A stretch of 64,000 nt of DNA from an uncultured Clostridia bacterium (GTDB lineage Bacteria > Bacillota > Clostridia > Oscillospirales > Acutalibacteraceae). Positions within the stretch are counted from its first letter, which is position 1; each line of letters opens with the position of its first letter. Made by a program: the position numbers and the translations under genes. The DNA lies in assembly GCA_937901145.1 (NCBI GenBank), contig CALCHE010000228.1, positions 1 through 64,000 on the forward strand, in the 5' to 3' direction. Shown in pieces: positions 1 to 7,781 of this stretch. The notes under the pieces are model-generated. The model did no database searches. It was not told where the DNA came from and worked only from the letters and a program-made list of their open reading frames with translations.

Positions 1-42
1 AGGATGAGTGGGCTCGAACCACCGACCCCTTGCATGTCAAGC
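1..42 (-). repeat. Displaced 3' fragment of tRNA-Val(GAC), att-like direct repeat
   Basis: These 42 bases are identical to 1719-1760, the 3' half of the intact tRNA-Val gene from the acceptor through the T arm to the anticodon stem, in the same orientation. Identity stops abruptly in the anticodon stem and no D arm follows, so this is not a working tRNA. The match runs off the left window edge, so the true repeat is longer. A tRNA 3' half duplicated as a direct repeat is the usual footprint of a tyrosine-recombinase element integrated at a tRNA gene. Confidence 0.85.
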
Positions 43-129
43 CCGCCTGACGGCGAAAATGACAATAAACACCTTAAAATTATATGGAATTATGATTGTT
101 TTTTTATATTTTTTGTAAAGTTGTTGACA

Positions 130-474
130 TTATTGTACACCTTCTATATCTGCGTAATAAAATTTAAAGCACGGATAATCGTCGGTTGAAACTCCTGTGA
201 ATTTACCATATACAGTAATAATATCACCTTCTAAAATTTTTGTTTTATCGCTTATTCTACAATCTTGAGCATATATAAAATTATCACCATAAAGGTTATC
301 GCAATTTTCATCAGTAATTATTTTAAAAACTTCATCTTCAGGATATGAAGAAAAAACTTGCCCTATATAGCAGAAATTTTGGTTTAAATACTCTTGCTCA
401 AATCTTACTAAATTTTTAGAATTTACGTTTCTCTCGCAAGATGATTTGTAATAATTTTCATCACTTACATTGCT
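130..474 (-). pseudogene. In-frame continuation of the hypothetical gene past its TAA stop
   Basis: After the TAA at 477-475 the same frame stays open for 114 codons, to a second TAA at 132-130. The translation is protein-like and contains a segment resembling an OB-fold strand pair (ILEGDIITVYGKFTG). There is no ATG, GTG or TTG near its beginning and no ribosome site, so it is not an obvious separate gene. The simplest reading is that one longer protein (about 380 residues) was split by a nonsense mutation. Stop readthrough or a base error are alternatives. Confidence 0.55.
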
Positions 475-1275
475 TTAGGCTGGTTTTAAATTTGATTTAT
501 CTTGAACCTTATGATATGTGGTCTTACCCAACTTAATAAAAAACTCGTCACCTTTTGTTATATCGATTATTATATTAGAATCCTCAAATAAAACATAGCC
601 ACAACATAAGACATCAGTTAATTCAAAATAATAAAACCCTTGTTCATTTTTAGTCGCAACAACGTTTTCTTGTCCCATTAACCTGTAATGTTCAATATCA
701 AAAACAACATTAGTATCTGTGATATCAACTATATTAACTTCTTTCTCATAAAAGTCTTCATATTCATTATAATAGCCATTTCCGTACCTACCAATATAAT
801 CTTGCAAACTCTTTTCTGTTGTAGTTATCTCTATAGTTGTTAATTCTTCAGTTCTCTCAAAAAACATCCCATCATCTTCTGATAAAAACAAGTACAAACG
901 GCCTTCGTTAGTGTTGTATGTAAATTTTGCTCCAAAAGGCTCTACTTCGCCGTTGTCACTATAAACAAATAGATTTGCTATGTATGTGTACGAGTTGCCA
1001 ACCTTTTCTAGAAAACTATATGTACCTAAAACTGCAAACTTTTCAGGATATGAAAAAATATTTATAATCCCATCCTCCGATAAATTTATATTAAAATATT
1101 CATATTCTCCATGATTTCCAAATTTCAATTCATAATTATCTGAAATGCCATCCAATTGCCATTCTCCACTAACTTTTTTATCATGTGAAATTTGCGATAT
1201 ACACAAAAGAGCACCTGATAATATAGACAATAAAATAACAATTATTATCCATTTCTTGTATGCCGTATTTTTCAT
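475..1275 (-). CDS. Exported or membrane-anchored hypothetical protein, C-terminally truncated
   Basis: A 266-residue protein when started at the ATG at 1275, which follows GGAGGAGTT at good spacing; the frame is open 60 bases further upstream but has no comparable ribosome site. Residues about 8-27 form one hydrophobic segment (signal anchor or signal peptide) followed by HDKK, so the rest is probably outside the cell. The remainder is rich in Tyr, Glu and Asn with beta-strand-like alternation. I recognise no family. The gene is visibly more AT-rich than the chromosome to the right and lies alone between the two tRNA-Val repeats, which suggests acquired DNA. The frame continues beyond its stop codon (see 130-474), so this may be a truncated gene. 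Confidence 0.6.
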   Translation of the reverse strand: MKNTAYKKWIIIVILLSILSGALLCISQISHDKKVSGEWQLDGISDNYELKFGNHGEYEYFNINLSEDGIINIFSYPEKFAVLGTYSFLEKVGNSYTYIANLFVYSDNGEVEPFGAKFTYNTNEGRLYLFLSEDDGMFFERTEELTTIEITTTEKSLQDYIGRYGNGYYNEYEDFYEKEVNIVDITDTNVVFDIEHYRLMGQENVVATKNEQGFYYFELTDVLCCGYVLFEDSNIIIDITKGDEFFIKLGKTTYHKVQDKSNLKPA

Positions 1276-1346
1276 AATAACTCCTCCTAAAAATAAAAAA
1301 GTGCGCCAACCGAAGCTGACACACATAAAACGCAACTCCGATTGTC

Positions 1347-1506
1347 GCCAAACAAATCTTAATCACAAAAGGTAAACCCTATTTGCCCATCAAGTGGAAT
1401 TGCGTTTTTGACGAATTCAATTCGATGGGCTATAAAAAAGATAAAAGGGTATAATACCCCTTAAGATAAAGCGGTATACCTTTTAAGCTATTAAGATTTG
1501 TTTGGC
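1347..1506. repeat. 160-bp palindromic element with 17-bp terminal inverted repeats
   Basis: GCCAAACAAATCTTAAT (1347-1363) is the exact reverse complement of 1490-1506. Further in, AAAAGGTA (1367-1374) pairs with TACCTTTT (1477-1484). Inside are a hairpin with arms GCCCATC (1385-1391) and GATGGGC (1424-1430), stacked on GAATTG/CAATTC (1397-1402/1418-1423), and the palindrome GGGTATAATACCC (1447-1459). The gap 1276-1713 holds no gene. The element could be a MITE-like insert, a recombination or origin site of the surrounding element, or a structured leader for the gene at 475-1275. Confidence 0.6.
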
Positions 1507-1649
1507 ATAATCATTTTAGCATTTATATGCGAAAAAATCAATAGTTTTATTTTTTTTATAATAATCGGGTGCGGGTGTCCCGCCCACACTTCTTCCTTCT
1601 TCACTATTACTTCTTAACTTCCAAAAATCCCAACAAAAGTAAAGGAAAA

Positions 1650-1670
1650 GTGAAGAGTGAAGAGTGAAGA
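1650..1670. repeat. Short tandem repeat, three units of GTGAAGA
   Basis: Three perfect head-to-tail copies of the 7-base unit GTGAAGA lie in the intergenic stretch left of the tRNA-Val terminator. No function is evident. Confidence 0.6.
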
Positions 1671-1680
1671 GGTAATAAGT

Positions 1681-1714
1681 AAAAATCCCGCCCTCATACG
1701 AGAACGGGATTTTT
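1681..1714 (-). terminator. Terminator of tRNA-Val
   Basis: Stem arms AAAAATCCCG (1681-1690) and CGGGATTTTT (1705-1714) directly abut the encoded CCA end of the tRNA. The A/T flanks make it able to act in both directions. Confidence 0.8.
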
Positions 1715-1790
1715 GGTGAGGATGAGTGGGCTCGAACCACCGACCCCTTGCATGTCAAGCAAGTACTCTGACCAACTGAGCTACACCCTC
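1714..1790 (-). tRNA. tRNA-Val(GAC), CCA end encoded
   Basis: The reverse strand folds as a cloverleaf: acceptor GAGGGTG paired with CATCCTC, D arm GCTC...GAGT, anticodon stem CTTGC/GCAAG with loop TTGACAT (anticodon GAC, valine), a five-base variable loop, T loop TTCGAGC, discriminator A and an encoded CCA at 1714-1716. It has its own promoter and terminator. Its 3' half is duplicated at 1-42, marking it as a probable integration site. Confidence 0.93.
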
Positions 1791-1821
1791 ATATTCTGTT
1801 TTTTGCCTATTAACCTCGATG

Positions 1822-1850
1822 ATTATATCACAGAGAATTTCTCTTGTCAA
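1822..1850 (-). promoter_or_regulatory. Promoter of tRNA-Val
   Basis: On the reverse strand TTGACA (1850-1845) and TATAAT (1827-1822) are separated by exactly 17 bases, a consensus vegetative promoter about 30 bases upstream of the tRNA 5' end. Confidence 0.85.
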
Positions 1851-1941
1851 TCTCATAAATAATATTTCTTGATTTTTTAGCTATTGCTTTATCTTAAAAA
1901 ATCTGTTAGTATATAAATATTAACGGAAGGGAAATGAAAAT

Positions 1942-3297
1942 ATGAAAGAAACTAAATTTTATCTTATAACCGACACTCATTACTTTGCTTCCTGTCTTGG
2001 CTGCAGCGGTGCTGCGTACGACGACTTTATGCACTATGAGCAGAAATGCTTCGCAGAAACTGAAAGCATAAATAAAAGTGTCATTGAATATCTAAAAAAT
2101 GCTGATGAGGCTGACACTGTCCTTATAGCAGGTGACCTGGTATTTAACGGTGAGAAAAAGAGCCACGAGGAATTTACTGCTCTTTTAGGTGAGCTTCGTG
2201 ACAGTGGCAAGAGAATCTTTGTGGTTACTGCTGACCATGATTGCAGCGGTGATCCTTTCGCTTTCGGTGAAAACGGCAGATATAACCCCGAAGGAATTGA
2301 TCGTGACGAGCTTTTCGATATTTATGCTGATTTCGGCTTCGGCTCTGCCATAGCCTGTGACAGAAAGCATCTTTCCTATGTGGCGCAGATAAGCGAAGAT
2401 GTCCGACTTCTGGCCCTCAATGCCGACTTTAAGGAGGACGGTCAGTATAATTTTGACGATGAACAGCTTGAGTGGATAGATGAACAGGCAAAAAAAGCAC
2501 GTGAGGACGGACAGACAATGTTCGCTATGCTTCACTATCCTGTTTTACCCGGTCAGCCTATATTCTCCGTTATCAAGCCCGCAACTATCCGCAAGCCCTA
2601 CGACTTTGCCGCATATCTTGCCGACAGAGGAGTTAACCTTATTTTCACCGGTCATATGCATAATCAGAGCATCAACGAATACATAACTGAAAAGGGAAAC
2701 AAGTTCTATGATGTCTGTACAGGTGCGGTGATAGCCGACCCTGCAGTAATCCGTCTCGTTACATTTAAGGATGAAAAAACCGTAGAAATCGAAAGCATAC
2801 CTACACCAGACTTCGATTTTGATACCAAGGGTAAGAATTGTAAGCAGTATCTTTCCGATATGTTCGATAATATGATAGTGAATGTTCTTAAGGATATGGC
2901 TTATGACACACCGAGAATGATGGGTAAATTCCATATCGAGGATAAGGGAGTCACTAAAAAAATCCTTGGTATTGTAGGCAAGATAATCTGTAACGTTAAA
3001 GTCGGTACTCTCGCTCGTGTTCTTTTTATTAAGTGTGATAAGAGCATAAGAAAGATTACTCTTCTGGATTATGCTGCAGAGCTTGTCAGAAATATCTTCG
3101 AGGGTAATCAGTATTATAAAGAAGGAACAGCCAAGGGTGATTTGCTTCTTGCTTTCCTTAAAAGAATCCGTTTTGTACTTAAGAAAATCGAGTTGAAGGA
3201 TAAAAAGGGTGATAAGCTCGATCTTTATGATGTGCTTAAAAACACAGCAGGTAATTATGATATCGACGATTATAATGCGACACTTATACTTAAATAA
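1942..3297 (+). CDS. Calcineurin-like metallophosphoesterase
   Basis: A 451-residue cytoplasmic protein without a signal peptide. The dinuclear-metal motifs of the calcineurin-like phosphoesterase superfamily appear in order: DTH (residues 11-13), GD (64-65), DHD near 98-100 in the place of the usual GNHD, LHYP near 200 and GHMH near 237. The Asn-to-Asp change in the third motif is worth noting because that Asn normally binds metal and phosphate. The C-terminal ~170 residues are helical and basic and resemble no catalytic domain I know. The substrate cannot be told; phosphodiesters or nucleotides are typical. The gene stands alone, read toward a terminator shared with the convergent maturase gene. 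Confidence 0.85.
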   Translation: MKETKFYLITDTHYFASCLGCSGAAYDDFMHYEQKCFAETESINKSVIEYLKNADEADTVLIAGDLVFNGEKKSHEEFTALLGELRDSGKRIFVVTADHDCSGDPFAFGENGRYNPEGIDRDELFDIYADFGFGSAIACDRKHLSYVAQISEDVRLLALNADFKEDGQYNFDDEQLEWIDEQAKKAREDGQTMFAMLHYPVLPGQPIFSVIKPATIRKPYDFAAYLADRGVNLIFTGHMHNQSINEYITEKGNKFYDVCTGAVIADPAVIRLVTFKDEKTVEIESIPTPDFDFDTKGKNCKQYLSDMFDNMIVNVLKDMAYDTPRMMGKFHIEDKGVTKKILGIVGKIICNVKVGTLARVLFIKCDKSIRKITLLDYAAELVRNIFEGNQYYKEGTAKGDLLLAFLKRIRFVLKKIELKDKKGDKLDLYDVLKNTAGNYDIDDYNATLILK

Positions 3298-3305
3298 AAA
3301 AGAAG

Positions 3306-3326
3306 GGCGGGATGATTCAGCCCGCC
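3306..3326. terminator. Bidirectional terminator between convergent genes
   Basis: GGCGGG (3306-3311) pairs with CCCGCC (3321-3326), with A/T-rich flanks on both sides. It serves the phosphoesterase on the plus strand and the maturase on the minus strand. Confidence 0.8.
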
Positions 3327-3336
3327 TGATTTTATG

Positions 3337-4416
3337 TCATTTTCTGAACGCCCTGAAAAGTGGCAGACACGCTCCGAAAAAGCGCTTATAAGCCACACAG
3401 TAGTTTTCACTTTCTCTGTTTCTTTTACAGCCTCCTGCACGGCATAAGGGATAAAACATGCATTTTTTGCATTCTTCCTTTACGGGCAGACTTTCCATAA
3501 TGAAATCCTTTGCCTTCTGACTGTTTGCCATATTCTCGAGGCTGTCACTGTTTATGTTACCGAGGAGCCATTCATCAGTACAGTAGAAGTCACAGGGATA
3601 AATGTTTCCGTTACCTTCAGCTACGAACTGATGAGTGCAGTGTCCCATAAGACCGCACTGCTCGGCTCTTTCTCCGAGATACATTCTGACCCAGTTATCG
3701 AACTGACGGATGCTGATGTAGTTTCCCCTGACGAAGTCCTTCACATAAAGATTAAAAATCCTGATAAGAAAATCAGCATACTGGTCGTTTGTCATATATA
3801 GCTCACTTTCCGTATCGTCACCCATAGGACGCAGGCAGGGGATAAACTGAATGTACTTAAAGCCGTTAGCTCGGAAGTATTTGTAAATCCTTTCGGCATT
3901 TTCGGCACAGTATCCTGTGAGAACTGTAAGAATATTGAACTCAACCCGGTGCTTTTTGAATTTGTCAGCCGCTTTGATAATTTTATAGTAGGAATTCTGT
4001 CTTTTTTCATCCACTCGGAATCGGTTGCCTTCGAAGTCACCGTCGAGGCTGAGACCCACTAAAAATTTATTCTCACGGAAAAATATGGCCCACTCATCAG
4101 TAACGAGAGTACCGTTAGTCTGAATAGAATAAAAAATCTCTGATCTTTTACTGTTGTACTCCTTTACCTTTTCAGTAAAAGATCTGAAATAATCAAGCCC
4201 TGCAATTAAAGGCTCACCGCCCTGAAAGGCGAAGGCTACAGAGCAGCCGTCTGCAAATTCCAGGGCGTTTTTTATGAGATTTTCTGCTGTATTCGCTTTC
4301 ATTACACCGAAGGAGGATACCTCTCTCTGTGAAACGACATCACAGTAGAAGCAATATTTGCATCTGAGATTGCAGAGACTCGAAGCGGGCTTTATCATAA
4401 TGGATAAGGCAGGCAT
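3337..4416 (-). CDS. Anaerobic sulfatase-maturating radical SAM enzyme
   Basis: 359 residues. The radical SAM motif CxxxCxxC is at C15, C19 and C22 (CNLRCKYC) near the N-terminus, as in the anSME/SPASM family. The C-terminal third carries a Cys-rich SPASM region (CGLMGHC, CDFYC, CKKC, CRAGGC) for two auxiliary 4Fe-4S clusters. The family oxidises an active-site Cys or Ser of a sulfatase to formylglycine. Its start codon overlaps the stop of the upstream sulfatase gene (TAATG), so the two are translationally coupled and the sulfatase is the probable substrate. Confidence 0.93.
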   Translation of the reverse strand: MPALSIMIKPASSLCNLRCKYCFYCDVVSQREVSSFGVMKANTAENLIKNALEFADGCSVAFAFQGGEPLIAGLDYFRSFTEKVKEYNSKRSEIFYSIQTNGTLVTDEWAIFFRENKFLVGLSLDGDFEGNRFRVDEKRQNSYYKIIKAADKFKKHRVEFNILTVLTGYCAENAERIYKYFRANGFKYIQFIPCLRPMGDDTESELYMTNDQYADFLIRIFNLYVKDFVRGNYISIRQFDNWVRMYLGERAEQCGLMGHCTHQFVAEGNGNIYPCDFYCTDEWLLGNINSDSLENMANSQKAKDFIMESLPVKEECKKCMFYPLCRAGGCKRNRESENYCVAYKRFFGACLPLFRAFRK

Positions 4417-6446
4417 TATTCGATGATACCTCTTCTGTTTTCAGCAAAGCCCTTCTGAATTTCCTTGAGCTTTTCGCCCATCTTAGCGGAAATTTCGGGA
4501 TAAACAGGAGTACGGTTGTAGTTTTCCTGATAGTCGTCGGAAAGAATGTGGAGCCAGTTCTTTCTGTTTTTGTCCCAGAAGGCTGAGTTGTCGTTCTGTA
4601 TCTTATCGAAGTATTTGAAGGTAAGATATTCTTTGTTGAGAATTGAGTAGTTGTATTCGGGATATGCAGCCTTTACACTGTCGGAAGTAACGGTGTACTG
4701 AATAGCCTTGATATCCTCTCTCTTCATATGAAGGATGGGATGCTCCTCTCCGTGAACAGGGGTATTGTTTTCGATAACAGGCATCATTGAAACACCGTCT
4801 ATGACACGGTCTGAGGGAAGATATCCGGATGTACCGCCATTACCTGTGATACCGCAGAGCTCGATAAGAGTGGGGAAGAAGTCTGTGGAAGTAACACTTT
4901 CAGTTCTTACTCCGCCTCTTTCAAAAAGGCCGTTGTTATTATCCCATCTGATCATAAAGGGCACCTTCTGACCGCCCTCGTAGGCGAGATACTTACCGCC
5001 GCGAAGATCGCCTATAGAGCCTTCGAGAGCAGGACCGTTATCGCTGGTAAAGATAATGATGGTGTTTTCGAGCTCGCCGAGATCCTCGAGAGTATTAAAG
5101 AGCTTACCGAGATATGTATCAAATTCTGTAAGACAGTCTACATACGTACCCATACCGCTGGCACCGTCGAAATCATCACCTGCAAACACGGGGCCGTGAG
5201 GCCAGGGAGTAGCGTAGTAAGCGAAGAAAGGTTTATCCGTATTCGTTACGGTATCCGTAATCCATTCAGTGATTTCACCGTGAATCCATTCAGTGAGAGG
5301 ACTCTGATCCTTTTTACCGTTTTCATCACGAAGCTCATTATTTCCGTGAACGATTTCGTATTCACCGTTTTCTTCACTTACGTGATAGAAGGCATACATA
5401 TCGTTTACGTGGTGACTTCCGTAGAAATAATCGAAGCCCTGATTTGTGGGAAGATATTCACCGTAGTCGCCTAAGTGCCATTTACCGAAAGCGCCTGTAG
5501 CATATCCGGCGTTTTGGAATACCTCTGCGATAGTGATTTCGTCACCGAGCATACCGTCTACATTGTTGCCCATTTCGAAGGAGTTATAAACTCGTGTCTG
5601 AGCAAAGTTTCCTGTGGTCTGTACAGTGGGATAGATAACATTATCTGCATAACCTCTGTAGGGATAACGGCCTGTAAGAGTGGCGAAACGTGCGGGTGAG
5701 CAAACGGAATAACCTGAATAGAAGTTTGTGAAGTTGAGACCGTTTTCGCCGATGGAGTCCATATTGGGTGTGTCATAGATAGCACCGTTGAGAGAGGTGT
5801 CACCATAGCCCATATCATCCATAAGAATAAAAAGAACATTGGGGTTGTTGCCGGTTGTTTTGTCTACATTCTTAAGATAATCATCGTGGCCGTCCCAGAG
5901 TCTGTCTGTTACGGGCTTTGTTCTTGTGTTGCCGAAAAGCACGGAGAAAACAGATGCTGCCATAAGAAGAAAGCTTAAAGCGAAGGAAGAAACTTTTTTA
6001 AGAGCGGTCTTTTCGCATTTTTTCTTGGCAAGGAAGAAAAGACCCCATAAGCATACTGCAGCAGGAAGAGCAAAAAGAAGGTTGCCGCCAAGACGGGTAA
6101 TGAAGGAGCCTTCGCCTGTAAAAAGAGCATTTGCTGCGCTTGACCAGCCAGCCTGCTTGTCAGCAAGAAAAGCACCGAAGCCTGCATCTGCACCCCAGAT
6201 AGTATGGAAGATAATCATACCGACTGATGAAGCGGCATATCCGAAAATCATCGGAGCATAAACCTTTTTCTTAATAATAAGTGAAAGTAAAATTACTGCA
6301 GACATAACGCAGCAGTAAAGGAGACTGACAAGATTAACGAGATTAAGTCTTGTAATAAGCTGTGCAGCCATAATACCGATACCCGCTATCATAAGAATAA
6401 CGGGGAACACCTTCATTGAGGTGTCGAGGGTAATCTTATTTTTCAT
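4416..6446 (-). CDS. Membrane-anchored sulfatase
   Basis: 676 residues. The first ~175 contain five or six hydrophobic segments, so the catalytic domain is displayed outside the membrane. It starts around NVLFILMDD (metal-binding Asp pair, D210-D211) and carries the sulfatase signature CSPAR at C249-R253 followed by LTGRYP; C249 is the residue expected to become formylglycine. Later motifs include GKWHLGDYG and SDNGP (metal ligands). The type-I arylsulfatase family hydrolyses sulfate esters, for example on host or dietary glycans; the multi-span N-terminal domain is unusual for that family and resembles LTA-synthase architecture. Cotranscribed with the maturase. Confidence 0.9.
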   Translation of the reverse strand: MKNKITLDTSMKVFPVILMIAGIGIMAAQLITRLNLVNLVSLLYCCVMSAVILLSLIIKKKVYAPMIFGYAASSVGMIIFHTIWGADAGFGAFLADKQAGWSSAANALFTGEGSFITRLGGNLLFALPAAVCLWGLFFLAKKKCEKTALKKVSSFALSFLLMAASVFSVLFGNTRTKPVTDRLWDGHDDYLKNVDKTTGNNPNVLFILMDDMGYGDTSLNGAIYDTPNMDSIGENGLNFTNFYSGYSVCSPARFATLTGRYPYRGYADNVIYPTVQTTGNFAQTRVYNSFEMGNNVDGMLGDEITIAEVFQNAGYATGAFGKWHLGDYGEYLPTNQGFDYFYGSHHVNDMYAFYHVSEENGEYEIVHGNNELRDENGKKDQSPLTEWIHGEITEWITDTVTNTDKPFFAYYATPWPHGPVFAGDDFDGASGMGTYVDCLTEFDTYLGKLFNTLEDLGELENTIIIFTSDNGPALEGSIGDLRGGKYLAYEGGQKVPFMIRWDNNNGLFERGGVRTESVTSTDFFPTLIELCGITGNGGTSGYLPSDRVIDGVSMMPVIENNTPVHGEEHPILHMKREDIKAIQYTVTSDSVKAAYPEYNYSILNKEYLTFKYFDKIQNDNSAFWDKNRKNWLHILSDDYQENYNRTPVYPEISAKMGEKLKEIQKGFAENRRGIIE

Positions 6447-6607
6447 AAGTTCACCTTTTTGCCGTTTTCAGGAACGGCATCCTTTCTCTTTAATGGATAA
6501 ATTATATATTATTTAAAAGGTGTAGTCAACCGAAAAATTGAAATTACGGCTATACTTTTTATTTTATTTGTGTTATTATACAGACAGAAAAAATCAGAGG
6601 TGTAAAA

Positions 6608-7744
6608 ATGAGTGTTATTACAGATGATATTATTTCCTTAGGCGAAAAAATAAAGAAAATAGCCTTGAGTGAAAGAAAGATCAAAGATTTTGATTTTTCT
6701 AAAATTACTGTCAGACCCTTCAAAAGCAAAAAGGGGACAGTATGGCAACTGGAAAAGTTTAAGGACAATAAGGTTTTTCACGAAAATCTTTCTAAAGAAG
6801 ACTTCTTTTTATGGCTTACTGATGTGGGAGAAAAGAATTTCCGTCAGATTTCTCTTACGGCAGAAGGTGTAAATATTCACTACACTGTTTTTTCTGACAA
6901 GATAAAGAGGAAGGAAACAGTTAATACCGTTAAGAAGGTAGAAACGAAAAGTCATAACAAAGAAAAGTCTTATATTCTTAAACAGGGTGAAAATATTCCT
7001 GCTCTCGTAGATCTTGGTGTATTCACCAAAGAATTCAAGGTAGTTAACAGTAAGTACGATAAGTATAAGCAGATTAACCGATTTATCGAAATTATTGACG
7101 ACAGCTTTAATAAAATGAACAAGGATGAAATCACCATTCTTGACTTCGGCTGCGGTAAATCTTATCTCACTTTTATCGTTTATTATTACTTCACTCATAT
7201 AAAAAAGGTCAAGGCTACTGTTTTAGGCTATGACCTTAAGGAGGATGTAGTGGAAAACTGCAATAAAATAGCGGAAAGCTACGGCTATGACGGACTTAGG
7301 TTTTATGTTAACGATGTAACCAAGGGTGAGCTTTTTGAGGGCGAGGTGGATATGGTAATAACTCTTCACGCCTGTGATATCGCTACGGATTTTGCACTTT
7401 ATCACGCCATCAGCCATAAGGTTAAGCACATCTTTTCCGTGCCCTGCTGTCAGCATGAAATCTGCTCATCAATCAAAAAAGGCGGGGATTATGATATTCT
7501 TCTTTCTCACGGACTTATCAAAGAGCGTTTTTCAGCACTCCTTACTGACAGCATCCGTGCTGAAATTCTGAGACTCTGCGGCTATGAGACGGATATAATT
7601 GAGTTTGTTGATTTCGCACATTCACCGAAAAATCTTATGCTCCGATGTAAGCTGAAAAAGCCTCTCACACCTGACCTTACAGGTATAGAGGAGCTTATGG
7701 AAAGATATTCCTTTAAACAGAAATTATATGAGCTTGTAAAATAA
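6608..7744 (+). CDS. SAM-dependent methyltransferase
   Basis: 378 residues. A ~165-residue N-terminal region of unclear relation precedes a Rossmann-fold methyltransferase domain with motif I DFGCGKSYL (about residue 178) and a VITLHACDIATD stretch as in the Methyltransf_32 group. A SVPCCQHE segment follows, with two adjacent Cys also seen in that group. The substrate is unknown; RNA or protein is possible. The ATG at 6608 follows AGAGGTG. Monocistronic, ended by the terminator at 7752-7773. Confidence 0.8.
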   Translation: MSVITDDIISLGEKIKKIALSERKIKDFDFSKITVRPFKSKKGTVWQLEKFKDNKVFHENLSKEDFFLWLTDVGEKNFRQISLTAEGVNIHYTVFSDKIKRKETVNTVKKVETKSHNKEKSYILKQGENIPALVDLGVFTKEFKVVNSKYDKYKQINRFIEIIDDSFNKMNKDEITILDFGCGKSYLTFIVYYYFTHIKKVKATVLGYDLKEDVVENCNKIAESYGYDGLRFYVNDVTKGELFEGEVDMVITLHACDIATDFALYHAISHKVKHIFSVPCCQHEICSSIKKGGDYDILLSHGLIKERFSALLTDSIRAEILRLCGYETDIIEFVDFAHSPKNLMLRCKLKKPLTPDLTGIEELMERYSFKQKLYELVK

Positions 7745-7751
7745 AAGCTTT

Positions 7752-7773
7752 GGCGGGATGATTTCACCCCGCC
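7752..7773. terminator. Bidirectional terminator
   Basis: GGCGGG (7752-7757) and CCCGCC (7768-7773) form a stem between the convergent methyltransferase and BlaR1-like genes. Stem and loop are nearly identical to the terminator at 3306-3326. Confidence 0.8.
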
Positions 7774-7781
7774 TTATTTTT

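Noticed and set aside
1..75. A second tRNA-Val gene at the left edge
   Set aside because: Only the 3' half up to the anticodon stem is present; the D arm and 5' acceptor strand are missing.
1591..1680. Possible inverted repeat between CTTC-rich and GAAG-rich stretches
   Set aside because: Complementarity is only by simple-sequence composition, with many mismatches; only the GTGAAGA tandem is solid.
5196..5839. Long antisense reading frames across the sulfatase gene
   Set aside because: They are shadows of the strongly supported sulfatase frame, without ribosome sites or recognisable domains; similar shadows over uvrC, alaS and BlaR1 were also left out.
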